64,000 bases of DNA from Methanoplanus limicola DSM 2279 (GCF_000243255.1 NZ_CM001436.1:2258957-2322956); one strand, 5' to 3'; counted from the stretch's first letter, positions 37,161-48,700 are shown. Translations and numbers: made by a program. Notes: a model not told the origin generated them from the letters alone.

Positions 37161-39518
37161 TTATTCTTCTCCTATTGTGATTTCCTTTTGATAGCATACA
37201 GTTTTATCTGAGTCTATGAGAACCAGAAATGCCTCAGAACCTTCAAGACTGTCATCTAAAACCAAAAGGGAGAGTTTTTCATCTGATATTTCCTTAACGG
37301 AATCAATAAGGGAGGAATTCTCATCTCCCGGCTGAGTCCTTATATCAGCAGACAGACCTTCACAGCCTTCGGTCTTTCCTTTTAGTCTCAGTCCTCTCCA
37401 TGTCATTTCTGTTATTTTTACTAATCCGGTTTTGGCTTTTTCCCTGCCCTTTACTGTCATCTGTGGGATTATTACTTCCTGTGGGCTTAGTCCGCCGTGT
37501 TCATATACCTTTCCGGAGTCAAAACAGGTAATTCCGGGTGAGAAAACCACGGTTGCATTTCTGTCCCAATGCCACTTTGAAGTCGGGAAGATGGTTTTCG
37601 CATCCGGGCGAAGTCTGGCACACCTGCTCTTTTTAACTTCTGTGAGGGCCGGGAGGAGTTCAGTCTTATCCATTTCTCCGGGCATGAAAACCCAGCCATG
37701 ATCTGTTACAATTTTTATCTCACTCCAGCCTGCATTTATCAGTTCCTGTACTCTTTTGCTTATTCTTTCAAGTTCTGCCGGAATTATCAGCGGGAGTTCA
37801 ATCTGTTTGTCATGCCCTTCATGGTCGATATTTCCGCAGTCCGTCCATGCTGAACCGTCAGGATCTCCTGTTCGATTATCATCAAGAACCTGAATACTAT
37901 GCTCTTCCATTATTCTTCTAAGGGCCGTGATGTTTGCTGCTGCCTCTGTTTTTGTAAACGGAGTGAATTCACTGCCTGCAATTAGTTCTCCGGCTATTGG
38001 CATTACTGCCGGTTTTGCAGTTGAGGTTAATGTCGGAAGTGCTGCATAGCTGAAATTAAGGTCTGTTTCAGGATGGTCCTTGCTGATTATTTCTTTAAGT
38101 TCATTTGCCAGGTCAAATCTAAGACCGTCAACGAAGAGGTAAACCGTTCCTTTTTCCGGTTTATAACCCGATTTGGAAATTTCCGGCGGGTTGTTGGTCC
38201 ATTCTTTCTGAAAACTTTCTGCAAGTGAAGAGAACCATGATTTTGATATTGCTGCAATTGCTGCTGATGTTATCCGGAGGCATTCTTTGTCCTTTCCTGC
38301 TTCCCTTATTGCCTTTAATATCGCATCATCGGCTGTGAAGTATTCCTCTGTGTATCTTTCTGCCTGCTCCTGTATTGTTCCGGAAAATCTGTTCTCCCGG
38401 ACTATTTCTGCGAGTTTTGCAAGGTATTTTAATGTGCATGCGTAAGGGCTTTCTCCAATTTTTGCCCAGACCCAGTCTCTTCTGATTTTATGGTTCTTCT
38501 CCAGGGTTAGGACTTTTTTGACTGCATCATTCCGGTTTAGTTCCTGCAAGTGAAGAAGCTCTTCTTTGACTTTTTTCTCCAGTTTATCATTATTCTGAGG
38601 CCATGAGTCCTGATATACAACCAGAGGCGGCATTTTTGAATTTCTAAGAAGGGTAGGAATGTTTACGTATTTGTCCGGATTTTCGCAGTATCTCTCCCAG
38701 ACATTTGACCAGTTGTTCTTAAGTGAGCCAAGTTTTTCTGCGGCTGTTACAGGAGTATCTTTTTCCGGGTCAAATTCATATTCGGATTTACAGATTGAGC
38801 AGAATGGCCGCCACTGTTCCGGCCCCATTCTCTCTTTTTCTTCTTTTGGAGAGTTCATCCAGAGGAGGAGCTGTTTTTTTGTGTCGGGGTGAATGAGGGA
38901 GTTAAAGTAAGAGGCGTTTAAGGGTGCTCTGTTTTTGATTAATGTTACATCTTCGTCACAGAGAGCACCGACTGCATTTATAGCGGCCTGTCTTGTCTCT
39001 TTATCCATTATTATGTCAATATCAAGGATATTTTTGATAAAGGCGGGTATTGTCCAGTCCCTGTTATTTTTCTGTGACCATACTATCCCTCTGTACTGAA
39101 GTTCAAAGAGCTGAAGCAGTTCTTCCGGGCAGTTTTCCGGGTTTCTTAAAACATCTTTTGAATATCCGGGAAGGTATATGACCGGAGTTCCTTCTTTTGG
39201 AAATTCCGGTACGCCTGATTCATCAGACACTCCGGAATCCGGGGAAACATCAGCAACCCCAAAACTGCCACCGTTCAGATTATGCGAAATTAAGCACCGG
39301 ATATAAATTGCAGGGCCTTTAAATTCCTCAGGATCATAACTGCCAAATGTTGCAATCGGCATCCCGTGATCTTTTACAAGTTTTTCAACAACCGGCTCCC
39401 ATTCCCGGTTATGATCTGTCCATATCAGTGCAACCGGAGCGGATAACCTCTCCCTGTCATAGTCAGACGCTGCACTCAAAATAGCCTTCTTCACTTCCTC
39501 AATAAATTTCCCCGGCAT
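37161..39518 (-). CDS. pglZ: BREX phosphatase-like protein PglZ
   Basis: 785 residues. The alkaline-phosphatase-superfamily core starts at about 457 with 'VYLFVDGLRFDLANE' (Asp464 and Asp469 as likely metal ligands), followed by 'LPTLTSTAKPAVMP', the usual nucleophile region, and 'VTDHGWVFMPGEM', a metal-binding Asp-His. The N-terminal ~450 residues are helical and typical of type 1 PglZ. It is cytoplasmic, and in BREX it is essential for both methylation and defence with PglX and BrxC. It is separated from brxL by 1 bp and from the membrane-protein gene upstream by 32 bp. Confidence 0.93.
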   Translation of the reverse strand: MPGKFIEEVKKAILSAASDYDRERLSAPVALIWTDHNREWEPVVEKLVKDHGMPIATFGSYDPEEFKGPAIYIRCLISHNLNGGSFGVADVSPDSGVSDESGVPEFPKEGTPVIYLPGYSKDVLRNPENCPEELLQLFELQYRGIVWSQKNNRDWTIPAFIKNILDIDIIMDKETRQAAINAVGALCDEDVTLIKNRAPLNASYFNSLIHPDTKKQLLLWMNSPKEEKERMGPEQWRPFCSICKSEYEFDPEKDTPVTAAEKLGSLKNNWSNVWERYCENPDKYVNIPTLLRNSKMPPLVVYQDSWPQNNDKLEKKVKEELLHLQELNRNDAVKKVLTLEKNHKIRRDWVWAKIGESPYACTLKYLAKLAEIVRENRFSGTIQEQAERYTEEYFTADDAILKAIREAGKDKECLRITSAAIAAISKSWFSSLAESFQKEWTNNPPEISKSGYKPEKGTVYLFVDGLRFDLANELKEIISKDHPETDLNFSYAALPTLTSTAKPAVMPIAGELIAGSEFTPFTKTEAAANITALRRIMEEHSIQVLDDNRTGDPDGSAWTDCGNIDHEGHDKQIELPLIIPAELERISKRVQELINAGWSEIKIVTDHGWVFMPGEMDKTELLPALTEVKKSRCARLRPDAKTIFPTSKWHWDRNATVVFSPGITCFDSGKVYEHGGLSPQEVIIPQMTVKGREKAKTGLVKITEMTWRGLRLKGKTEGCEGLSADIRTQPGDENSSLIDSVKEISDEKLSLLVLDDSLEGSEAFLVLIDSDKTVCYQKEITIGEE

Positions 39519-39550
39519 GATTTTTACTCCCTGTTAACTCCTAAATTCAT

Positions 39551-41284
39551 TTATTCAATGTAAATCCTTTTTTTTATATATTCAGCCTCTTCATCACTGC
39601 ACGAATATGGTCTTTCCAAAGTGTTTATCATATCAGTAATTATTAAGCCACAGCGATTTTCAAGTTCCTCTTCACCAGCATAAACCCCGGAACTATAGGC
39701 AAATCTGTTTTTTGAATCATTTTCAATTTCTTCAAGCCCGTCACATAAATAGTGTAATTTAGCAAGATAATCAACCACAATATCATTTAATTCAGAATTG
39801 TCTTTATCCATAAAATGCAGACCTAAATCAAATAATTCCCTTTTTATCAGAATAGTTATTTCAGGCAGGTTATATTTCCGATAAGCATCTCTTCCTATAT
39901 CTTTCAATATCTCCAAAATATTCTCTATCTCTTCTTTATTTAAATGACTAATTTTGGAATAAGATACTAATTCCCATATTGGCTCTAAGTAGTATTGTCC
40001 TTTTTGGCACTCAGGTGATTTCATATACCTATAAACAAGATCATTCCACTTATCAACCAGTAAATTTATAATTTCATTTGGAACTTCTTTACTATTGTCA
40101 ATAAAACTTTGGTTAATATTTTTAATTTCAGAAACTATTTCATCATAACTTTGACTGTTTCCAGATTTCATAAATTTGTAAGCCATTTTGTTAAGAGACA
40201 ATAGTTTACTCTTCATAATAAAAATATAATCATCATCATGTTTGTAGTAATATAAACCCAAACAGTGAGCAATTCTTCCTGAGATCAAATTAATACTATA
40301 GGAATAAATTGATTCAAATTCATGATCAATTGCATTATTTCCTAAAAATGCTATAATATTATGAATATTAATCTCAATACTTTCATCCAGATTTAACGTA
40401 TCCTCTTTAAATTTTAATATATTATTACAATCAATTCTCCTTACAATATTATTCATATTGATAATGATCTCAAAAATAAACTTTTCTTCCCGTTTTTCAA
40501 AGAGAATTAACGAAGTTCTTTTGACATTATCATAAAATCCAGAGCAGATAGAATTTGAGTCTAATTCCTGCTCTGAAGAATTAACTATCTCAATAAATTT
40601 CTCTCTGATTCTTTTAAGCCCATAACTAAAGGTTACCATATCACCTTTAATTGCAGAACTGTTAATTATCACAAAAAGATCATGGAATGGATCATCTTTA
40701 GGCTGCAAACTGATAAGTTTCTCAGAAGTCAGATCGTCAAATAGATTATCAATTACCTTCTCCGCATTCATACTATTAAGAGTAATTCTGATATGTGGAA
40801 TTAATGTAACGAGGAGAGCAATAAACAGGAAAAACGAATAAAAAACAGCATATGATTTAATTCCGTAAACTACCTCTGAATCTGAAATACTCATCAGAAT
40901 AAATGCAAATAGAGATATCCCGGAGATATATCCGGCAATTATCGCCCACATTGCATGGTTTTTCTTAAAAACCTCAATGACCCTTGAAGAATATTCCGAG
41001 GCAGTAAACTGAATTGCAACCAGTGTTAAGGATACAACAATAGCAATTACAGCAGCAAGACTCTGGATAAACGCACTTAAGAGGTACCTTGTTGTATCAT
41101 CATCCAGAGTTGTTGGAAATTTGAAAATTTTTAGCAGAAGATATAATCCGGCCGCTAAAACTAAAGGAACAAAAAAAACCAAAAAGTAAACATTTGTCCA
41201 GAACTCACCCGGATTTTCCGCCTCTTTTTCGTCAATATACTCCAATAACCTAAATCCGGACATAATATTTCCCAAAATCCCCAA
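39551..41284 (-). CDS. DUF2254-like membrane protein inside the BREX operon
   Basis: 577 residues. Four hydrophobic segments lie in the N-terminal third (about 25-48, 66-92, 112-134, 144-166), with 'VSLTLVAIQFTASEYSSRVIEVF' resembling DUF2254 membrane proteins. The remaining ~400 residues are hydrophilic, Asn/Ile/Lys-rich and helical, probably cytoplasmic. The gene is clearly more A+T-rich than pglX and pglZ on either side and is not part of the core BREX set. It is probably an accessory gene recruited into the operon, perhaps a membrane effector (inference). It lies 29 bp after the DUF1016 gene. Confidence 0.7.
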   Translation of the reverse strand: MGILGNIMSGFRLLEYIDEKEAENPGEFWTNVYFLVFFVPLVLAAGLYLLLKIFKFPTTLDDDTTRYLLSAFIQSLAAVIAIVVSLTLVAIQFTASEYSSRVIEVFKKNHAMWAIIAGYISGISLFAFILMSISDSEVVYGIKSYAVFYSFFLFIALLVTLIPHIRITLNSMNAEKVIDNLFDDLTSEKLISLQPKDDPFHDLFVIINSSAIKGDMVTFSYGLKRIREKFIEIVNSSEQELDSNSICSGFYDNVKRTSLILFEKREEKFIFEIIINMNNIVRRIDCNNILKFKEDTLNLDESIEINIHNIIAFLGNNAIDHEFESIYSYSINLISGRIAHCLGLYYYKHDDDYIFIMKSKLLSLNKMAYKFMKSGNSQSYDEIVSEIKNINQSFIDNSKEVPNEIINLLVDKWNDLVYRYMKSPECQKGQYYLEPIWELVSYSKISHLNKEEIENILEILKDIGRDAYRKYNLPEITILIKRELFDLGLHFMDKDNSELNDIVVDYLAKLHYLCDGLEEIENDSKNRFAYSSGVYAGEEELENRCGLIITDMINTLERPYSCSDEEAEYIKKRIYIE

Positions 41285-41313
41285 TCACAAAACTAAAAAC
41301 CTAAAAGATACAC

Positions 41314-42345
41314 TCATTCATCATCTTCAATTATACCCTGCAACTCCTTAACAGTAGGAAGTAGTTTCTCCATCTCTTCCGGAGGTGTCTTTAGGTAATA
41401 TGTTGAAATTCCCATAGGTTTAGATAAATCCCGGAGTGCATACTCAGCAACAATATCATTTCTTTCCTTACAGAGCAGTAATCCGATTGTCGGGTTGTCA
41501 GCCGGAAGGTCTCTTAACAGGTCATCAACGGCTGAGAGATAGAAATTTAATTTCCCGGCATATTCCGGTTTAAAACTATCAATCTTCAGTTCTATTACCA
41601 CATAGCAGTGAAGTTTCGTATGGTAAAACAGAAGGTCAATAAAAAAATCCTCCCCACCAACTGACAACCTGTATTCATTGCCGACAAATGCAAAGCCTTT
41701 TCCAAGTTCGATAAGGAAATCCCTCAGTCTAAAGATTAATGATCTCTGAAGTTCCCTCTCCTTTACATCTTCAGATACTCCGAGGAACTCAAGGCAGAGG
41801 GGGTCTTTCATAATTGATACTGCAAGTTCAGACTGTTTTTCCGGTAGTGTACTCCTGAAATTATTTACACTTTTTTTCTGAGCATTGAGAGTTCTTGAGT
41901 ATAAATCACTCTCAATCTGATGTATAAGGACATTTCTTGACCAGCCGTTCTCAATCGTCTTTTTTATATAGAATTCCCGTTCATCTGTGGATTTAATTTT
42001 CTCAATTATCACTATGTTGTGACCCCAGGGAATTTCTGCCACAGGCTGTGGCAGATCAATAAACTTTATATATTCCCTTGCGAACTTCCTCATTCTCCAT
42101 AGATTTCTTGCAGAGAATCCTTTCATTTCCGGAAATTCTCTCAGCAGGTCTGATGAAATACAGTCAACAACAGATTTTCCCCAGCCTTCTGTCTCCTGTT
42201 TTAAGAGTATGTTCTTTCCAATCCGGAAGTACATATTGATTAATCCACGGTTAACAGAAGCAACTGCCTGTGTCCTTGATGTCCGGACAATGGACTTTAT
42301 TTCATAAATAAGCTCATTGTACTCTTTTGTATCTGCGATTTCCAT
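41314..42345 (-). CDS. DUF1016 / YhcG-type PD-(D/E)xK nuclease
   Basis: 343 residues from ATG at 42345, one base after the pglX stop. A longer frame reaches 42384 but would overlap pglX. The N-terminal domain (about 1-150) has 'RTQAVASVNRGLINMYFRIG', 'FSARNLWRMRKFAREY' and 'AEIPWGHNI', all typical of DUF1016. The C-terminal domain (about 170-330) is a PD-(D/E)xK nuclease: 'GEDFFIDLLFYHTKLHCYVVIELKI', with Asp and E-x-K at the expected places. It should bind and perhaps cut DNA. Such genes are often in restriction or BREX loci. A frameshifted paralogue is at 60604-61688. Confidence 0.88.
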   Translation of the reverse strand: MEIADTKEYNELIYEIKSIVRTSRTQAVASVNRGLINMYFRIGKNILLKQETEGWGKSVVDCISSDLLREFPEMKGFSARNLWRMRKFAREYIKFIDLPQPVAEIPWGHNIVIIEKIKSTDEREFYIKKTIENGWSRNVLIHQIESDLYSRTLNAQKKSVNNFRSTLPEKQSELAVSIMKDPLCLEFLGVSEDVKERELQRSLIFRLRDFLIELGKGFAFVGNEYRLSVGGEDFFIDLLFYHTKLHCYVVIELKIDSFKPEYAGKLNFYLSAVDDLLRDLPADNPTIGLLLCKERNDIVAEYALRDLSKPMGISTYYLKTPPEEMEKLLPTVKELQGIIEDDE

Positions 42346-42346
42346 C

Positions 42347-45300
42347 TCACTCTGCCTCTTTTCTCGCTTTCCTCTTCTCCTCAAGAGTAAAGTGCAGATC
42401 GTTATGCCTTTCTACCGTTCCGGAACAGTTAGGCACTGCATCTTTACCCCTGTCCTTGCCCCACTTAATCGCAGTAATTTTGGACCTCAAAACTTCAGCT
42501 TCGACAAAAGGCCGGATATTAAGCCTCACTCCGTCATTAATGTCCGGCTCCCAGCCGACAGCCTGCTCATGCAGAGGCTTCCACCGGACGTAAATATCAT
42601 AAGGAGCCTCACCTTCAAGAATAAGCTCAAGTCTTCTCTTAAGCTCTTTGGCTGCAACAAGCCTCTTTTCAGCACCGGCTTTATTGTCTGCCTTCTCCCT
42701 CTCCTGCTGTGAAATCCAGGGGCCAAGATATGAATATATAAGCCGCTCAAGATTCCGGCGATCAAGCTTATGATAATTGACAAGAACAGAAAAACCGTCC
42801 TTCTCCCCGTCCCAGATATGCCAGATAAACGGACGGTTATGGAATAACTTACAGTGTGATTTAAAGAACTCATCCCGGAGGAACTTCTCAAGGTCTCCTT
42901 TCAGACTGCCGTCCTTCTTTACATAACCAAGGTCAGCAAGCATCTTCTCTTCATGCCTCGCAGACCATTCACTGCCAAAAGCAGCCTTAAGCACTTCACG
43001 TACCCTCTCATCCATCCGCCCTTCACCACGGACAGAAGGAATACAGACAATCCCGTCATCATCTGCAAACGATAGAAGCTTCTCACTCTCTTTTATCCAG
43101 TCCCGTGCCTCAGAGGAGAGTTCCATCTCAGTATCGGTTTCAGCCGGCCATCTGTAACCAAGCAGCCGTGCAACTGCCACATGAAGCGGACTTTCTGACG
43201 GTTTTGGATGCCCGTGAAACAGCCACTGTGTAGGATCATCTGAATATGGTTCAGGAAGTCCATCCGGATACTTTTCAGCAGCCACCTTCTGCCAGTATTC
43301 AAGATCGAAGGGGACTTTGGCAAGTGTCTGATTGGTAACTTTTAAAGCCTGATCGATTTTCCGAACCTCATTATAATAATCTTCTGTCTGACAATATGTC
43401 CAAATAGGCAAAACAAGATCTTGATTAAATGGGCAAATTACTGCACTATTCGAATCGAAAGTTGTACCAATATATAGCGAAATTGGTAATTTATTCATTT
43501 GGCTTATTGTAATGCCAATCTTTCCCCATACTTTATTTCCCCTTTTGTCACTATCATGTAATTTTTCTCTTCGAATCCATGCTTCTTCCCTAAGATGACC
43601 TTCAGCAAAATTGAAATAAATTATCAAATTTAATCCACCAAATGTTACATTTTTATTTACTGTTGTTTGCTGAAAGCACCACAATTCATTTAATTGATAT
43701 ATTTCCCAAAAAAACTTCAAAAAATGGGGAGAATCACCATTAAACAATCCAGAATAGGATTCTGCATATTCAGAAAGTAATTTACCAGTTGTAGATTTTT
43801 CACACAATACAATTCTTGAATCAGGATTTTCCAACTGTTTTGCCTGTTCAATATGCATAATATTTTCTGAAATCAGAGAAGCTGCTTTATCAGAAGCACA
43901 AATTTTATTAGACACATCAAATCCAAACAATATCTGATCCTTAGGAGGAGAAATGTGTATCAGATTTATGAGAATTGCTTTCACAATTTCACCAGATATT
44001 GTTTCAAAAGCCCCTGAACCAAGCTTGCCGATCATCTCACAAATCTCATTTTTCAATAGATTTTCTCTGAATTTTCTGTACCTTGTTAAAAACAGCCAAT
44101 TCTGAGGAAGTACGATACTAACTCTTCCTCTCTTTTTTACTAATGATAAACACCTTTCTAAAAATACAGTAGATATGTCTATTTTGGAAAGGGGATAATT
44201 TAAATCACAGAAATTTCTTATTATTTCACTCTGTTTTCCTCTTGCAAGATAAGGAACATTCGTCACAACATAGTCGTATCTGGAGTTTAGGAGATGGGCA
44301 GCCTTCATGATGGCGTTGGCGGTTTCTCCGAAGGTTTCTGCAACGGGATCTCCGGCTGCTGTTTCTTTCTTTAAAGCCTGCTCAAGTTTTTCCATCAGGG
44401 TATCCTGATCGATAAGGCTCTGGGTAAAGGAGTTATCTGTTCCGGAACTGAACTTTTTGCCGGATTTGTCTGAAATGTTGTGCTTTCCTGATTTACCGGT
44501 TTTGCCGGATTTGTTATTTTGACTGGTGTCAAGCTGGATTAGACTGCCTAAAGAATCGGCGTTCTTAAATAACTCATAATAGTTCTCAAGGGCAGACTCA
44601 AGCATACCGTCACCGCCGGCAAGCTTAAGCCAGTCCTCCTTCTCAGCCTTAATCGGAATTCCGGTGCAGGCAAGATTTGGAACAGGCAGATAGGAATCAG
44701 TCGGGGAAAAACCCTCCTTCCATGCCTCAAGGGCAAGGGCAAAGGTTGCAATCTGGATACAGCGGGGGTCAAGCTCAAGCCCGTGAAGATTCTTTGAAAT
44801 TATCGCAGAAATAGCCGCCTCGTCCTCCTCGCCCTTCTCCCTCCTCATAGAAAGAAGCATATGAAAAGCCCGGACTAAAAAATGCCCCGAACCACAGCAT
44901 GGATCAAGGACCTTTAACTCATCAATATCACTTGGCCACCCGGAAAAGTCATGCTCAACCTCAGACCTGTAAAACTCCCACTCAGACTTAAGACCTGAAT
45001 CCGGATGCAAAGAAAGCCACCATGCACCAAGAGTATTCTCAAGCAGAAACTTAACCATATACGGCTCAGTAAAAAGCTGAGTCACAGCACAGATGTCATA
45101 ACCTTCGATCTTCCTCTCCGAATCATTGACCTCCTTTTTCTTCTCACTCTGCCAGAACTGATAAGTCCAGCCAAGTGCATCCTCAGCCATAAAACTCTCA
45201 GATGAAATACCGTCAAGCACACCCTGAAGTGAAATCCTGTCCTCAGGACTAAACTTAACCATCAGAAAAGGGTCATCCTGCCTGAAAATTCCGGGCAGCA

Positions 45301-45685
45301 TATGAGAAGCAAATTCCGCTGCAACCTCCCAGGCCTCACTTCCTTTCTCATCCGCAATCTCAGTTATATCAGAAAAAGAGACAGGAACCTTAAATTTCGG
45401 ATGAATCAGCAGATCATTTTCAAGCAGAAAACGGGCAAAAAGCATCCTGTGCCACTGCTCATAGGCAACCGAAGAGATAAGGACATCATAACTCCCAAGC
45501 CTCCTCATCTCAGAACGCAATCTCCTTCTAAGCTCTGCCTCAGCATCACTCAGATGAAAAGGCTTCTTATCCGCTTCAACGCCAAGATAATTCAGGGCAT
45601 TAACAGCACCGGCTTCAGCCTTCCTGTGGGCATCAAGAACAGACTTTTCAAGGCCCTTCCTCTCAGTATCAGTAAGAACAGTCAT
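42347..45685 (-). CDS. pglX: BREX adenine methyltransferase PglX
   Basis: 1112 residues. SAM-binding motif I is 'LDPCCGSGHFL' (from about residue 260), and the catalytic motif is 'NVPY' at 476-479 (a variant of NPPY), typical of N6-adenine methyltransferases of the PglX/BrxX family. A Ser/Gly/Lys linker ('SGKTGKSGKHNISDKSGKK', about 393-411) interrupts the domain between the two motifs. From roughly residue 475 to 770 (bases ~43380-44260) the DNA is much more A+T-rich than on both sides, which suggests exchange of a target-recognition segment. In BREX, PglX marks host DNA and is also required for phage exclusion. Confidence 0.93.
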   Translation of the reverse strand: MTVLTDTERKGLEKSVLDAHRKAEAGAVNALNYLGVEADKKPFHLSDAEAELRRRLRSEMRRLGSYDVLISSVAYEQWHRMLFARFLLENDLLIHPKFKVPVSFSDITEIADEKGSEAWEVAAEFASHMLPGIFRQDDPFLMVKFSPEDRISLQGVLDGISSESFMAEDALGWTYQFWQSEKKKEVNDSERKIEGYDICAVTQLFTEPYMVKFLLENTLGAWWLSLHPDSGLKSEWEFYRSEVEHDFSGWPSDIDELKVLDPCCGSGHFLVRAFHMLLSMRREKGEEDEAAISAIISKNLHGLELDPRCIQIATFALALEAWKEGFSPTDSYLPVPNLACTGIPIKAEKEDWLKLAGGDGMLESALENYYELFKNADSLGSLIQLDTSQNNKSGKTGKSGKHNISDKSGKKFSSGTDNSFTQSLIDQDTLMEKLEQALKKETAAGDPVAETFGETANAIMKAAHLLNSRYDYVVTNVPYLARGKQSEIIRNFCDLNYPLSKIDISTVFLERCLSLVKKRGRVSIVLPQNWLFLTRYRKFRENLLKNEICEMIGKLGSGAFETISGEIVKAILINLIHISPPKDQILFGFDVSNKICASDKAASLISENIMHIEQAKQLENPDSRIVLCEKSTTGKLLSEYAESYSGLFNGDSPHFLKFFWEIYQLNELWCFQQTTVNKNVTFGGLNLIIYFNFAEGHLREEAWIRREKLHDSDKRGNKVWGKIGITISQMNKLPISLYIGTTFDSNSAVICPFNQDLVLPIWTYCQTEDYYNEVRKIDQALKVTNQTLAKVPFDLEYWQKVAAEKYPDGLPEPYSDDPTQWLFHGHPKPSESPLHVAVARLLGYRWPAETDTEMELSSEARDWIKESEKLLSFADDDGIVCIPSVRGEGRMDERVREVLKAAFGSEWSARHEEKMLADLGYVKKDGSLKGDLEKFLRDEFFKSHCKLFHNRPFIWHIWDGEKDGFSVLVNYHKLDRRNLERLIYSYLGPWISQQEREKADNKAGAEKRLVAAKELKRRLELILEGEAPYDIYVRWKPLHEQAVGWEPDINDGVRLNIRPFVEAEVLRSKITAIKWGKDRGKDAVPNCSGTVERHNDLHFTLEEKRKARKEAE

Positions 45686-45756
45686 TAAAACACCCCTTCA
45701 TTCAAAAATCCCAAAAAACTGGTTTATTTTTAACGGAAAAAAAACACCCGTTTTAA

Positions 45757-48700
45757 TCATCTCAGCATCACCGGATTTCCGTCATTCAAAGCCTTCTCTG
45801 CCTCTTCTTTAACAGAAAGAAGATAATCCTCAAGTTCCTCAGAAGATTTAATCGTAACCGGAGATTTAAGTGAAATAACAACCGTCTCCGGCTCAAGCAT
45901 TCTGGCAATCCTCTCCTTAATCTTGGGAAGATAAGACCTCGTAAGTTCAGCCCTGGACTTAAGGCTGTTTACCGGAATTTTTCTCAGCTGAGTAAATATC
46001 TCCTCATCACTCCCGACAGTGACAGTAAACTCATCATCAAGCCCGTATTCCTTTAACAGACTCTCTCTTTTATCATCTGCAAGTTCCCGGCAGTAACTGT
46101 CTGACTCAAGTGAGTCCGTTACTTCCTTCCTTGCTTTATTGACACTGCCAGCACCGGCAGTATAATAATCCCTGATACTGTTTCTCAGATCAGACAGCAG
46201 AGGTTCAACCGGATCAGGATCACTGAGCAGTGATCTCCCGGCAATAACACTCTTTGCTTCACCATCAAACAGGTCATAATCAGGCAGACCTTCAGAGTGA
46301 TCAAGAAGCCTTGAAAAAGTAGCCCACTCCTTACTCCTGGAATCTATCAGTTCAGCAGTCGCCTTCCATAACTTAATATCAGAAAGAATAATCTCTCTTC
46401 GTTCATTCAGCTCTTTAACAAGACTGTTCCCCGAATATCCGGCAAGTTCAGAGAGATAAGGAGGTTCTGCAGCATAAGGAAGAGGTGCATCCCCGCCTGT
46501 ACTTTTTGCAAGAGCATTCAGCTTTTCCAGAAACAGACCTGCCTCCTCAGTCTCTTTCCCGCTCTTCCCGGAGAGGCCAAGTTCAGCATACATCTTCCTT
46601 GCACCAAATTTCTCATTAGTGGAAAGGACCACATCCTCAACTTCAAAAGATGCATTGCCAATATTTCTGGCGTTTAAGTCCACCGCTCCTGCGGGTCTGT
46701 TATTTAACTTAACATTGACATATTCAGAAGCAACAAGCACAATCAGCCCGGCATTTATTGCATCTTTAGGCCATCCAAACGGAGGTTCACCCAGGGCCTT
46801 AAGAAGTTCACTGCCTTTCTTCTCACTATTCAGCCTCTTTAAAATCTCCCGGCAGACCGGGTGCTCCTTTGGATCTCTGCTAAAACCAATCTTTGAGAGC
46901 GGGGACTGTTCCCCCTTAGCTACCGCTCTTATTACTTTATCCCATCCGGCAGCGTCCCCATCGTCGAATTTTGGATACATCCGGACCATTGCCCGGTTTG
47001 AAGCATCCTTAATGCATTCAGAAACAGAATCACCGGGTACAACAGTTCCGCCGCCAAGAATAACCTTTGCATCCCTTAAAATATCATCAACAATTCTCTC
47101 AGCTCTTGCCTTATGCCTTTCACGTTTGGTCTCAATATTCTGTTTAGCCTGAATACCGTCCTGAGTGTTTGGCGTCCCTTTTCTGTCAATAACACGGTCT
47201 GCTGCAAGATAACCAGCAATCTCATTCTTCAGTTCATCATTAAACTCAAGCGGAATAAATACCGTAACAATAGAACTCTCATTCCCCTCAGCAGCACACT
47301 CATTAATAACATCCTTTTCCGGGATGTCCCATCCGTTCCGTACCCAGACGGGAATTTCCTTACCGGTTCTTGGCCTTTCGTCTCCAAAGTATGTAACACT
47401 GACATTACGGGGAGTCCGGCTTTCACCCTGAATAAGATTCACACTGCCTAAAATACCCGACATTCTGTTTTTGATGAACTTCACCCTTTCATCAATAATC
47501 CTTGTATCATCACCCTTAAATTTCGCTCTTCTTTTCTGATAATCTCCTTCCCAGACACCACCTTCTTCTGTCTGAATACGATACTCCGTATCTATATGTG
47601 CAAGCACTCCCCTTGTATGCATATCCTCAAGAAGTAAAGGCACAGACTGCCTGAGAGATTCACTACCGGAAACAAGATCGCTTACCATAAGATCGCAGAT
47701 AGTCTCAGGTTCAGCCTTAATCCCATACGAAGGGTCTATATGCTGTATCAGAAATATCGTGGCACAGATACGTGAGCGGAGTTCACCTTTTTCTGTTCCG
47801 TCATTTTCTCTGCTGATGAGGTCATCGACATTCTGAGTAAGAATATAATTCTGCCTCAGATACCGCTTATTCTGAGTATAAATGTAATCCGCAGGAATAA
47901 AATGTCCAATATCACAGCCGGCATAGTCCTTTAGTCCGTCAAAGACAAGCCTGAGCTGATTCCTGAGCTGATTACCCATCCCGTCCGGATCAACGGATGC
48001 CAAAACCCTCTCCCAGAAACGCTTCCTTGTCGGAAGAAGAGGATAATCAGAGAGAATGAACCTGTCATCCTCCTGTCTGTGTGCCAGCTTTGAGTTGGAG
48101 ATGTGCCTTGAAATCTCACCGTTAACCCTGTCCAGAACTGATCTCAGTTCCGGTTTCATGGATTCTTTCTTTAGTAATACAGTCTCTCTAAGGACAGTAT
48201 CCACATCCTTTGACTCTAAAATAACCTTTTCAGAAAACCTGCCCTGAAGTCTCTGAAGCTGGGTATTTGCCTGAAGGGCCTCCTGTCCTGTCGCAATAAA
48301 CAGGACTTTCCCGCTAAACCTTCTGCAGCACTCTTCAACAGCTTCCTGAAAATCAAGCAGTTTATCCGAACCATCACCAATAGTCAGATACTGCTGGACC
48401 TCATCAAGGATAATCAGCACAAGAGGCAGTTTATCCTTATTCTCAGACTGCATCAGGAAGATCTGATTAAGCATGGAAACCATCTCTGTATTGGAAATCC
48501 CTGAACTTGTCCTGAATTCCCGTCTTAAATCGTTTTTAACATCCTTTGGATCTTCATCTCCGGAATAATCCGGATGAAACTTAATAACAGCCTCAATAAA
48601 CTTTGGAGAAACAAAAGGATGGAGCAGGTCCTTTTCCTTATCTATTGAGATCAGATATTCACGGACATCATCAAGAATCCCGCATTCTTCAAGCCACAGA

